Positions 42,955 through 50,868 of a stretch of 64,000 nt of DNA are shown here, piece by piece. The notes under the pieces were generated by a model, which was not told where the DNA came from, made no database searches, and saw only the letters and a program-made list of their open reading frames with translations. Numbering within the stretch: the stretch's first letter is position 1; the number at the start of each line of letters is the position of its first letter. The DNA is taken from positions 215,374 through 279,373 of the forward strand of contig WYBC01000039.1 of the NCBI GenBank assembly GCA_011526085.1, given 5' to 3'. Made by a program: the position numbers and the translations under genes. This DNA comes from Lysobacter sp. Lineage in GTDB: Bacteria; Pseudomonadota; Gammaproteobacteria; Xanthomonadales; Xanthomonadaceae.

Positions 42955-44682
42955 TTACTTCGCCGGTGCGAACCGGTCGCCGAAGAAATCGCCAGCGTTC
43001 CAGCGCGGGCGTTCGCCGGCATCGCCGACGAGCCGGCCGAGGCGCGCATTGAGTTTCGCCAGCCGCAGCGCGTCGCCCCAGGCGATCGGCAACGTCGCTT
43101 CGTCGCTCGGCTGATGGTAGTGATCGCGCAGGAATTTGCGCAGCGCCAGTTTCGGGTCGCGCTCGCCGTCGGCGGAGAGCATGCCGCCGGTGAGATAGAT
43201 CGCGGGAATGCCGGCGCGGATGAAGGCGTACTGGTCGCTGCGCACGAACACCACGTCTTCCGGGAACGGATCGGGCGACAGCGTCACGCCGATCTCTTTC
43301 GCCGCGGCGTCCAATGCGGTCTTCAGCGAGGAATGCTCGACGCCGATCGGCACCACGTCCCTGCTCGGCGCCAGCAGCACCGGCATGTCCATGTTGATGT
43401 TGGCGATCAGCGAACCGGCGGCCACCGTGGGATGCGTGGCGAACCATTCCGCGCCGAGCAGGCCCTTCTCTTCGGCGGTCAGCGCGACGAACAGCAGCGA
43501 ACGCTTCGGCGCGGTCTTGTCGGCTTTCAGCGCGCGCGCGGCTTCGAGCATGATCGCGACGCCGAGGGCGTTGTCGAGCGCACCGTTGTAGATGCGGTCT
43601 TCGACACCGTTCTCGTCCTTCACCGGCGCGCCGATGCCGATGTGATCCAGGTGCGCGGTGTAGACGATGTGCTCCGCGGCCAGCGCGGTGTCGCTGCCGG
43701 GCAGTTTCGCGACCACGTTGCGCGAGGTCACCGGTTCGATCTTCGTGCGCCCGGCCAGCGCGAGCGTGCCCGGCAGCGCGAAGCCCTTCAGCGTGCCGGC
43801 GTCGGCGGCGTCGAACAGTTGCGCCGCGGTGCGCGGGCCGTCGGCGAAGATCAGATCGGCCGCGGCCGCGCTGACCGTGGCCAGCCCGCGCAGTTCGGGG
43901 AAGGTACCCAGACCCTTGCCGTCGGGCCCGCGCAGACGCATGCCCGCGCGCTGCCAGTTGTCGGCGCCGCGCGACCACGGCGATTCAGCCTCGTCCTTCG
44001 GCGTGTTCACGAACACCGCGCCGACCGCGCCGCGCGCCGCCAGCGCACGCAGTTTCTCCCGGGTGGCGCTGTGGAACGCGCGGCGATCGTTGTCGAAGCG
44101 CGCGGGCGCGCCGCCGAAGACCACGGCGATCTTGCCTTGCAGGTCGAGTCCGGCGAAATCGTCGTGGCCCAGTTCCGGTGCGTGCACGCCCTGGCCGACG
44201 AACACCGCCGGCGCTTCCAGCGCGTGTTCGCTCGCGTTGAAGTTCAGCGTGGGCAGGAACTGTTCGCGGAAACGCAGCGCGATCTCGCGGCCGTTGCGCT
44301 TGACCACCAGCGCGGCGCCATCGGCTTCACGCGTGGCCTTCAGCAGCGGCACCGTCTGGAACCAGGTGCCGTCGTCGCCGGCGGGCTGCAGGCCGATGTC
44401 GGCATACCGTTGCGCCACGTACTCCGCGGCGAGATCGTAGCCGCGGGTGCCGGCCTCGCGGCCTTCGAAGCGGTCGTCGGCGAGCGCGCGCACGTCGTTG
44501 GCGATGCGCTGTTCGTCGGGGTTCGCCGGCGCGGTCGTGGTCGGCGGCGTCGCCGGTGCGGAAATGGTCGGCCCCTCGGGCGCGGACGCGTCGCGCTGGC
44601 AGGCGGCGAGCAGCACGCATGCGAGCAGGGTCGGCAGAACGGTGCGGATCGTGGTGCGGGATAGGATGGGAGAGTGGTTCAT
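42955..44682 (-). CDS. M28-family zinc aminopeptidase, lipoprotein
   Basis: The 575-aa peptidase has a lipoprotein signal (LLACVLLAACQR) and a Pro/Thr-rich linker. A PA-type insert (AVFVGQGVHAPELGHDDFAGLDLQGKIAVVFGG ... AARGAVGAVFVN) precedes the M28 catalytic domain: ligands in AHLDHIG and GALDNALG, the Glu pair in LTAEEKGLLG, INMDMP and the late His in RDHYHQPSDE. It probably acts on peptides at the periplasmic face of the outer membrane. ATG 44682 overlaps the preceding gene's stop (ATGA-type), so the two are coupled. Confidence 0.93.
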   Translation of the reverse strand: MNHSPILSRTTIRTVLPTLLACVLLAACQRDASAPEGPTISAPATPPTTTAPANPDEQRIANDVRALADDRFEGREAGTRGYDLAAEYVAQRYADIGLQPAGDDGTWFQTVPLLKATREADGAALVVKRNGREIALRFREQFLPTLNFNASEHALEAPAVFVGQGVHAPELGHDDFAGLDLQGKIAVVFGGAPARFDNDRRAFHSATREKLRALAARGAVGAVFVNTPKDEAESPWSRGADNWQRAGMRLRGPDGKGLGTFPELRGLATVSAAAADLIFADGPRTAAQLFDAADAGTLKGFALPGTLALAGRTKIEPVTSRNVVAKLPGSDTALAAEHIVYTAHLDHIGIGAPVKDENGVEDRIYNGALDNALGVAIMLEAARALKADKTAPKRSLLFVALTAEEKGLLGAEWFATHPTVAAGSLIANINMDMPVLLAPSRDVVPIGVEHSSLKTALDAAAKEIGVTLSPDPFPEDVVFVRSDQYAFIRAGIPAIYLTGGMLSADGERDPKLALRKFLRDHYHQPSDEATLPIAWGDALRLAKLNARLGRLVGDAGERPRWNAGDFFGDRFAPAK

Positions 44683-45311
44683 TGCATCGTTTCCTCGGGC
44701 AGCAGCGTGCCCAGTGCGACCAGCGCCCACCACAGCGCGCCGATGCCCAGCCAGACATAGTTCGCAAGCGTCAGGCGGCGGTTGGCCTCGGCTGCGGGAT
44801 CGCCGCAGGCGATGTTGGCCGCGCGTTGCGCGTGGTAGATCGAAAGGGTGGAACAGGACAGCACCACGATCAGCAACAGGATGCTGGCGTGGAGCGAGAT
44901 GACCGTCTCGGGCAGGCGGTCGAGGATGCGTCCTCCGATCGCGGCGACCACGTAGAGCGTCGCCCAGCCGCCCGGCGACCAGCGGTGGCGCTGGCCGCTG
45001 CGGACGATGCGGTAGTCGAACTCGTTGTAGAGGCTGTGGGCGAAGAAGATCGAAAAGATCGCGCGGGGCACCGGCCAGATGTCCAGTCGCTTGTCGATCT
45101 TGTGGATCTTCCAGTGGCGCCAGAACCAATACAGCGTGTAGAAGCCGAACGTGGCGAACATCAGCAGCGCGGCCTTGGCCGGCGCGACGACGTAAAAGTG
45201 CGCGGGCGTCGCCACGATGCCGCTGTCGGCGATTTCGGCGATGCGCGCGGTCGGCGGCGCGTAGGGATTGTCGGCCGCCTGCGCCTGGCCGCGGTCGTTC
45301 TGTTCGTGCAT
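44679..45311 (-). CDS. Hypothetical membrane protein coupled to the M28 peptidase
   Basis: A 210-aa protein with a hydrophilic Pro/Ala start (NPYAPPTARIAEI), a conserved-looking core (FYVVAPAKAALLMFATFGFYTLYWFWRHWKIHK) and about 4 TMs, ending LWWALVALGTLLPEE. The FGFYTLYWFWRHWK segment resembles DUF4234-like membrane proteins. It shares 4 nt with the downstream peptidase gene and starts 103 bp from the divergent YjdF-like gene. Function unknown. Confidence 0.8.
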   Translation of the reverse strand: MHEQNDRGQAQAADNPYAPPTARIAEIADSGIVATPAHFYVVAPAKAALLMFATFGFYTLYWFWRHWKIHKIDKRLDIWPVPRAIFSIFFAHSLYNEFDYRIVRSGQRHRWSPGGWATLYVVAAIGGRILDRLPETVISLHASILLLIVVLSCSTLSIYHAQRAANIACGDPAAEANRRLTLANYVWLGIGALWWALVALGTLLPEETMQ

Positions 45312-45414
45312 GCGGGCCTCCCCGGGAGGCCGCAAGCATGCCGCAGCGGCCCGCCGGGCGCCACGCCCATGCGCCGGGGTAAGATCGCGGCGACCCTGCC
45401 GTGGAGCGCCGCGT

Positions 45415-46068
45415 ATGTCGAGCCATCCCATCGCCGTGCCACCCGTGCCGGTCGAGCGCAAGCTGCTGCTGGCGATCGTGCTGATCGCATTGGTGGTGTC
45501 CGGCATCGCGCCGAAGGATCGGCTGACCTGGCTGCTGGAGGTGATCTGGGCGATCGTCGCGATGCCGATCATCGCGCTGAACTGGCGTCGCTTCCCGTTG
45601 ACCCGGCTGCTGTGCTGGCTGCTGGTGGCGCACGCCCTGGTGCTGATCCACGGCGGCGCCTACACCTATGCGGAAACGCCGCTGGGCTTCCAGTTGCGCG
45701 ATGCCTTCACCGCTCTCGGGCTGGAGGTCGAGCGCAATCCCTGGGATCGCGTCGGTCATCTGATGCAGGGCTTCGTGCCGGCGATCCTCGCCCGCGAACT
45801 GTTGCTCCGGCTCACCCCGCTGCGTCGCGGCGGCTGGCTGGTCTATCTGGTGCTGGCGGCCTGCCTGAGCTTCAGCGCGTTCTTCGAGCTGATCGAGTGG
45901 TGGGCGGCATTGATCTACGGTGCGGACGCCGACGCTTTCCTCGCCACCCAGGGCGACCAGTGGGACACCCAGTGGGACATGTTCCTCTGCCTCTGCGGCG
46001 CGGCGGTGTCGCTGCTGCTGTGGTCCCGCCTGCACGATCGGCAGCTGGGGACGCAGGCCGGCGCCTGA
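45415..46068 (+). CDS. DUF2238 (YjdF-like) inner-membrane protein
   Basis: The 217-aa protein has 5-6 TMs and the family signature: HGGAYTYAETPLGF, NPWDRVGHLMQGFVPAILARE, LSFSAFFELIEWWAAL and QGDQWDTQWDMFLCLCGA. It is similar in length to E. coli YjdF. Function is unknown; conserved acidic and His residues in the membrane suggest metal or substrate binding. The start ATG 45415 lacks a strong ribosome site. Confidence 0.88.
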   Translation: MSSHPIAVPPVPVERKLLLAIVLIALVVSGIAPKDRLTWLLEVIWAIVAMPIIALNWRRFPLTRLLCWLLVAHALVLIHGGAYTYAETPLGFQLRDAFTALGLEVERNPWDRVGHLMQGFVPAILARELLLRLTPLRRGGWLVYLVLAACLSFSAFFELIEWWAALIYGADADAFLATQGDQWDTQWDMFLCLCGAAVSLLLWSRLHDRQLGTQAGA

Positions 46069-46151
46069 CGCGAGCGGGATCTCCTGAACCCGTACGGCAG
46101 GCTCGACGCGCACGGCCCGACATGTCCGACAGCGCACGAATTCCGGGCATG

Positions 46152-46179
46152 AAAAAGGCGGGGTCGCCCCCGCCTTTTT
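46152..46179. terminator. Bidirectional intrinsic terminator
   Basis: AAAAAGGCGGG (46152-46162) pairs with CCCGCCTTTTT (46169-46179). The A5/T5 ends allow termination of both the YjdF-like gene (+) and the TrbM-like gene (-). Confidence 0.88.
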
Positions 46180-46216
46180 CGCGAACCCGGGCTGGGCCCG
46201 GTGGTGCGCGCTTCGA

Positions 46217-47038
46217 TCAGAAGCGACCGACCGCCGCGGGATCGCGCGAGGCCGGAACCGCGCCGTTGGTGTCGTTGGCGACCGCGGTCGTGGCGGCACC
46301 GCCGTCGACCCAGTAGCCGCCGTCGTATTCATAGATCGTGTTGCCTTCCGAATCCTGGTAGGTCCGGACGACATACTTGTCGACGTAACGCGGCTGGGTG
46401 CTTTCGACGTCGGTGTACTCGTGGTCGAAGTACGCTGCGCAGTACGAAGGCATCTGGTTGCTGATCTCGTATTCGCCGTCGATGCCGGTCCAGGTGCGCA
46501 GGCTCTGGTTCAGCGAGGCCGCGTCGCAGCGACCGGCGCCGTGGCCGATGGCCTCGACCAGCGTGCCCATCTGCGGGGTGTCGTCGGAGGTCGGGCACAG
46601 CTTCAGGAAGTTGATGCGCGCCTGGATCGTCTTCCACGGCTTGCTGAGGTTGATGCTGAAGTACTTCCGCAGCGAGGCGGCGCATTCGCTCGGCGGGCCG
46701 CCGGTCGAGAGGCAGAGGATCGCTTCGCAGGCCGAGCCTTCGTCGCCGCTGAGCATCTGGCCCTGCTGCTGGCCCATGATCTCGTCGACCATGCCCTGCA
46801 TCTCGCCGGAGAGGCTGGTGCTCTGGTTCGCACCGTTGGGATCGACGCCTTCCGGCAGCTGATTGGCCGCGTTGCCGTCGTAACGGGCGTCCGGGGCGGA
46901 CGAATCGTAGCCCTCGGGCAGCTGCGAGGCCGCATTCGGGTCGTACTGGCCGGTGTTACCGCCGTCCTGCGCGCTGGCAGTGGCCGCCGAGGCGAGCAAC
47001 AGCGCCGTCAGCGCAACCGAAATCGTTTTCTTGTTCAT
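46217..47038 (-). CDS. TrbM-like exported protein
   Basis: The 273-aa protein has a signal peptide (ALTALLLASAATASA) and an Asn/Gln/Gly-rich linker with two copies of an (A/S)xQLPEGxD motif. It then shows the TrbM/KikA signature: CEAILCLSTGGPPSECAASLRKYFSI, KPWKTIQARINFLKLCP. An acidic Tyr-rich C-terminus (RTYQDSEGNTIYEYDGGYWV) follows. TrbM proteins belong to conjugation and type IV secretion loci, but no other T4SS structural gene is present here. It may serve the chromosomal T4SS encoded elsewhere. Transcribed alone, between two terminators. Confidence 0.8.
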   Translation of the reverse strand: MNKKTISVALTALLLASAATASAQDGGNTGQYDPNAASQLPEGYDSSAPDARYDGNAANQLPEGVDPNGANQSTSLSGEMQGMVDEIMGQQQGQMLSGDEGSACEAILCLSTGGPPSECAASLRKYFSINLSKPWKTIQARINFLKLCPTSDDTPQMGTLVEAIGHGAGRCDAASLNQSLRTWTGIDGEYEISNQMPSYCAAYFDHEYTDVESTQPRYVDKYVVRTYQDSEGNTIYEYDGGYWVDGGAATTAVANDTNGAVPASRDPAAVGRF

Positions 47039-47447
47039 GACTTCACTCCAGTAGTCAAAACCGCACGTCGTCAATTCGCATGGGGGGTGGGCGCCGCCGC
47101 TGCCGACGGTTCCGTGATTGTGCCGCACGACCCGGCCGGGCCGGTCGATCATTGCTTCAGTGCCCCTGCTTTTCGACGACGGCGAAGCCGCGTGACCGTG
47201 GTCGCGCGATTCCGCAGCAGAAGCTCCCGGTTCAGGTTAGCGGAGTCGTGATGCGTTTTGCAAAGCATGGCGATTGCGACGAAGGCATCGGCCTGCCGAG
47301 GGTGCGTGCGCCCTGTGGCGATGTAACAATTTGATTTTCAAGAAAAACGCCGATTGGCGGCGTGAATCGCGGGCCAAATGCCGCCGATCGGCGGCCGACC
47401 GCTCGTCGGAATGGCCCCGGATGAGCGGCAGATCCGGGCTGAAACGG
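47039..47447. other. 409-bp intergenic region
   Basis: No coding sequence is seen. It contains the leader of the TrbM-like gene, an AT-richer patch (GATGTAACAATTTGATTTTC near 47317-47336) and a hairpin acting as terminator for the rhomboid gene (listed separately). Confidence 0.6.
47343..47363 (-). terminator. Intrinsic terminator downstream of the rhomboid gene
   Basis: On the minus strand ACGCCG, 5-nt loop, CGGCGT is followed by a U-run (the A-run at 47343-47347 on the plus strand), 85 bp after the rhomboid stop codon. Confidence 0.6.
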
Positions 47448-48251
47448 TCAGGTCGGACCCGGGCCGGGACCGGCGTCTTCGGTGCGCGGGCGGGGCGGTT
47501 CGCGCCGTTCGAAGGGCAGCACCACGCCGCGTTCTTCCTTCGGACGATGCCAGAGGACCGGCACGTCATGAGGGGCGGGCGGCTCCAGCTCGGCGTCGGG
47601 TCCCGCCTCCTCCTCCTCCAGCTCCCAGCTGTAGCGTTTGCGCGGCGGCAGCGGGTCGGCGTGGCGGAACAGGAGCGCCGCCAGCGCGCCGCCGAGCGCG
47701 CCGCCCAGGTGCGATTGCCAGGACACGCCCGGCTCCTGCGGCAGCACGGTCAGCAGCATGCCGCCGTAGAGGAAGAACGCGATCATCGCCGCGGCGATCG
47801 AGGGGCGGTCGCGGCGCAGCAGGCCCAGCACGAACACCAGGAACATCAGCCCGTGGGTGACGCCGCTGGCGCCCAGATGGTGGCTGCCGGGATCGCCCAG
47901 CAGCCAGGCGCCCAGCCCGGACCCCAGCCAGAGCAGCGGCAGCGCGCGCAGGGTCGCCTTCGGATAGACGCTGCCGGCCAGGGTGCCCAGCAGCAACAGC
48001 GAAGCGGCATTGGCGGCGATGTGTTCGACCGAGCCGTGCAGCAGCGGCGCGGTCAGCACGCCCCACAGGCCCGGCAGGCTGTGCGCGGTGACCGTCAGCG
48101 GGCGGTAGTCCTCGCCCTGCTGCAGCGCGAACGCCGCCGCCAGCACCAGCACGAAGGCCAGACTCAGGTTCAGTGCCCGCAGCAGGCGCCGCCGGTCGGC
48201 GGCGCGCTGGGCGGGGGTGTCGGGCAGGTCTTCGGGCGTGTGCAGTTGCAT
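47448..48251 (-). CDS. Rhomboid-family intramembrane serine protease
   Basis: The 267-aa protein has about 6 TMs, with loop motif LLHGSVEHIAANAASL, catalytic Ser129 in GASG and His181 in QSHLGG, so both dyad residues are present. A hydrophilic, Pro/Glu-rich cytosolic tail of about 65 residues (YSWELEEEEAGPDAELEPP ...) follows the last TM and is unusual in length. It cleaves TM segments of membrane proteins; substrate unknown. ATG 48251 is preferred to an upstream TTG. Confidence 0.92.
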   Translation of the reverse strand: MQLHTPEDLPDTPAQRAADRRRLLRALNLSLAFVLVLAAAFALQQGEDYRPLTVTAHSLPGLWGVLTAPLLHGSVEHIAANAASLLLLGTLAGSVYPKATLRALPLLWLGSGLGAWLLGDPGSHHLGASGVTHGLMFLVFVLGLLRRDRPSIAAAMIAFFLYGGMLLTVLPQEPGVSWQSHLGGALGGALAALLFRHADPLPPRKRYSWELEEEEAGPDAELEPPAPHDVPVLWHRPKEERGVVLPFERREPPRPRTEDAGPGPGPT

Positions 48252-48330
48252 CGTCAAGCTGTGGTGCCGGTGGCGAGCCCGATCAAGGCCGCCCCGGCAG
48301 CGGGGCGGCCTTGCGGACGCAACAGAGCGT

Positions 48331-49299
48331 TCAGTCCCGCGACGCGGACGCCGGCGGGGCCGCCGGGCGCAGCAGGCTCAGCGCCACGGTCGCGGCGATG
48401 GTGGCGGCCACCACGCCCAGCGACCACAGGATCGGGATCTTGTAGACGTCGATCAGCAGCATCTTCACGCCGATGAACATCAGGACGATCGCCAGCCCGT
48501 ACGGCAACAGGTGGAAACGGTCGGCCATGCCCGCCAGCAGGAAGAACATCGCGCGCAGGCCCAGCACCGCGAACACGTTCGACGTCAGCACGATGAACGG
48601 GTCGCTGGTGATCGCGAAGATCGCCGGAATCGAGTCGACCGCGAAGATCACGTCGGTCACGCCGATCAGCACGATCACCACGAACAGCGGCGTGTACCAG
48701 CGCTTGCCGTCCTTCAGCACGCTGAAGGCGTGGCCGTGGTAGTCGGCGGTCAGCGGCAGGTGGCGGCGCATCCACTTCAGCGCCGGGTTCTTCTCCAGAT
48801 CCGGCGCCTTGCCCGCGGCGAGCAGCATCTTGATGCCGGTCAGCAGCAGGAACGCGCCGAAGACGTAGAGGATCCAGTGGAATTTCGCGAGCAGGAAGGC
48901 GCCGGCGAAAATCATGATCGCGCGCAGGAAGATCGCGCCGATCACGCCGATGATCAGCACCTTCTGGCGCTGTTCCTCGGGCACCGCGAAATAGGTGAAG
49001 AGCATCAGGAACACGAAGATGTTGTCGACCGCGAGCGATTTCTCCACCAGGTAGCCGGTGAGGAATTCCAGCGCCACGCGATTGCCGACGACATCGCCGG
49101 CCTGCTCGCTGACGTACCACCACAGGCCGGCGTTGAACGCCAGCGCCAGGCCGATCCAGCCGATGCTCCAGTACAGCGCTTCCTTGAATGTCACCTTGTG
49201 CGGCCCACCATGGCGCATCAGCACCAGATCGACGAGCAGGGCGACGACGACGAGGGCGGCGAACGCGCCCCACAACAACGGACTACCGATCGTGGTCAT
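48331..49299 (-). CDS. TerC/Alx-family membrane transporter
   Basis: The 322-aa protein has about 9 TMs and the TerC hallmarks: FLTGYLVEKSLAVDNIFVFLMLF, VDSIPAIFAIT, SNVFAVLGLRAMFFLLAG and FIGVKMLL. The acidic residues in EKSLAVDN and VDSIPA probably bind metal. Family members export manganese (Alx/MntP-type function) or support exoenzyme metalation. The manganese riboswitch in its leader favours Mn2+ as substrate. The start ATG 49299 follows a long structured leader. Confidence 0.93.
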   Translation of the reverse strand: MTTIGSPLLWGAFAALVVVALLVDLVLMRHGGPHKVTFKEALYWSIGWIGLALAFNAGLWWYVSEQAGDVVGNRVALEFLTGYLVEKSLAVDNIFVFLMLFTYFAVPEEQRQKVLIIGVIGAIFLRAIMIFAGAFLLAKFHWILYVFGAFLLLTGIKMLLAAGKAPDLEKNPALKWMRRHLPLTADYHGHAFSVLKDGKRWYTPLFVVIVLIGVTDVIFAVDSIPAIFAITSDPFIVLTSNVFAVLGLRAMFFLLAGMADRFHLLPYGLAIVLMFIGVKMLLIDVYKIPILWSLGVVAATIAATVALSLLRPAAPPASASRD

Positions 49300-49328
49300 T
49301 GAGAAAAAACTCCGGTTCGGAAACGAGA

Positions 49329-49352
49329 ACGCCCAACCGCGAGGCTGGGCGT
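49329..49352 (-). terminator. Expression-platform terminator in the TerC leader
   Basis: ACGCCCA (49329-49335) pairs with TGGGCGT (49346-49352). On the minus strand it is followed by TCTCGTTT, between the riboswitch and the TerC start codon. It may be the switchable terminator of the riboswitch. Confidence 0.5.
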
Positions 49353-49392
49353 CGTATTCCGGAACCGGGGCGCGAGCGCGACCGGGCGGGGA

Positions 49393-49509
49393 TAGAGCTT
49401 CGCCGTGCGGCGAAGGTCTCGCTCGCGATCGCGCTGTTGCTGCGACCGCCGTCCGGCCGGGGCGGGGCCCGTATTGACGACCGGAACGTTCGGGAGCTAC
49501 TCCCCTTCT
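49393..49509 (-). ncRNA. yybP-ykoY (manganese) riboswitch upstream of the TerC gene
   Basis: The minus-strand leader shows the family's two conserved blocks in order: AAGGGGAGTAGCTCC (complement of 49493-49507) and, about 75 nt later, CGAGACCTTCGCC (complement of 49409-49421). The latter is followed by the hairpin CTTCGCCGCACGGCGAAG, and GGTCGTCAA lies in the first helix region. This is the Mn2+-sensing aptamer known upstream of E. coli alx and mntP. High manganese should turn TerC expression on. Confidence 0.85.
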
Positions 49510-49518
49510 GGAGCGGCG

Positions 49519-49547
49519 ATTGTTTTTCAAATACCCGGGAGCGTCAA
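49519..49547 (-). promoter_or_regulatory. Sigma-70 promoter of the TerC/riboswitch transcript
   Basis: On the minus strand TTGACG (complement of 49542-49547), 17-nt spacer, AACAAT (complement of 49519-49524). Transcription would begin about 5 nt before the riboswitch. The opposing RlmI-like gene starts at 49566. Confidence 0.65.
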
Positions 49548-49565
49548 CCCCATTACAATGACAAC

Positions 49566-50735
49566 ATGAACGCACCGTTGCCCGAAATCCGTCTCAGGAA
49601 CACCTGGACCTCGCGCCACCCGTGGATCTTCCAGAAACTGGTGGAAAAACCCGTCCAGCGGCCCAAGCCGGGCAGCCTGGTCGAGATCGTCGGCAACGAT
49701 GGCGTCTGGATCGGCCGCGGTTTCTACAACGGCCATTCGCGGATCTCGCTGCGCATCCTGGAGCGCGATCCCGACATCGCCATCGATGCCGACTGGTTCG
49801 CGGCGAAGATCGCCGCCGCCGTGCATCTGCGACGCGAGGTGTTGAAACTCGATGCGGTCTCCGACGCCTGGCGCGTGGTCCACAGCGAAGGCGACGGCCT
49901 CAGCGGCCTGGTGGTGGATCGTTACGGCGATCTGCTGGTGGTCGAATACTTCAGCGCGGGCATGTTCCGGTACCGCGAATGGATCTATGCCGCGCTGCGC
50001 GAGCAGTTCCCGGGTTGCCGCTTCCACGCTTTCGCCGACGAGCACGTGCAGAAGCAGGAAAGCTTCGATTTCCGCGGCAGCGAACCGGCGGCGCCGGCGA
50101 TCATCACCGAGTACGGCGTGAAGTTCCGCGCCGACCCCGCCGGCGCGCACAAGACCGGCTTCTTCGCCGATCAGCGCGACAATCGCGAATGGCTGTCGCA
50201 CCAGTGCGCGGGCAAGCGCGTGCTGGACCTGTGCTGCAACACCGGCGGTTTCGGCGTCTACGCCGCGGTGCGCGGCGCCAGCGAAGTGGTCGGCATCGAC
50301 ATCGACGACGCGGTGCTGGAGATCGCCCGCGGCAACGGCAAGTTGAACAACGTCCGCCCGCGCTTCGTGCAGGCCGACATCTTTCCGTGGCTGCGCGATG
50401 CGGCCAATGCCGGCGAACAGTTCGACGTCGTGATCCTCGATCCCGCGAAGATGACCCGCGACCGCGAGCAGGTGATTCCGGCGCTGAAGAAATATCTCGA
50501 CATGAACAAGCTGGCGATGGGCGTGGTGAAGCCCGGCGGCCTGTTCGCGACCTTCTCCTGCACCGGTCTGGTCAGCGAGGAGCAGTTCCTCGACATGCTG
50601 CGCCGCGCCGCGTTCTACGCCGGCCGCACGGTGCAGGTGCTGAAGGTGGCCGGCGCAGGCGCCGATCACCCGTGGCTGACCGACGTGCAGGAAAGCCGCT
50701 ATCTGAAGGCGGTGTTCTGCCGCGTCGTGGATTGA
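49566..50735 (+). CDS. Class I rRNA methyltransferase, RlmI-like
   Basis: The 389-aa enzyme has an N-terminal PUA-like domain (RHPWIFQKLVEKPVQRPKPGSLVEIVGNDGVWIGRGFYN), the RlmI middle block (GDGLSGLVVDRYGDLLVVEYFSAGM; KTGFFADQRDNRE) and a SAM-binding Rossmann domain (VLDLCCNTGGFGVYAA; DVVILDPAKM; SCTGLVSEEQFLDML). E. coli RlmI makes m5C in 23S rRNA; the conserved Cys in SCTG is the candidate nucleophile. Orthology to RlmI is likely but not exclusive. The start at 49566 has only a weak ribosome site. Confidence 0.85.
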   Translation: MNAPLPEIRLRNTWTSRHPWIFQKLVEKPVQRPKPGSLVEIVGNDGVWIGRGFYNGHSRISLRILERDPDIAIDADWFAAKIAAAVHLRREVLKLDAVSDAWRVVHSEGDGLSGLVVDRYGDLLVVEYFSAGMFRYREWIYAALREQFPGCRFHAFADEHVQKQESFDFRGSEPAAPAIITEYGVKFRADPAGAHKTGFFADQRDNREWLSHQCAGKRVLDLCCNTGGFGVYAAVRGASEVVGIDIDDAVLEIARGNGKLNNVRPRFVQADIFPWLRDAANAGEQFDVVILDPAKMTRDREQVIPALKKYLDMNKLAMGVVKPGGLFATFSCTGLVSEEQFLDMLRRAAFYAGRTVQVLKVAGAGADHPWLTDVQESRYLKAVFCRVVD

Positions 50736-50868
50736 TCCACACCGTTTGAGCGACATCGCTTGAGCGGCAAGCGGCTTCGATTGCCGCTGTTCCTCCCATC
50801 GCCATTGCCTTACCCGCCGGATGATGGTCGAACGTCATCCCGTTCGGCGGCGCGGGTACACTGGCGGC

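Noticed and set aside
42955..46374. A 1139-codon leftward open frame
   Set aside because: Only the part from 44682 down is the M28 peptidase. The upstream extension overlaps well-supported genes and has no family features.
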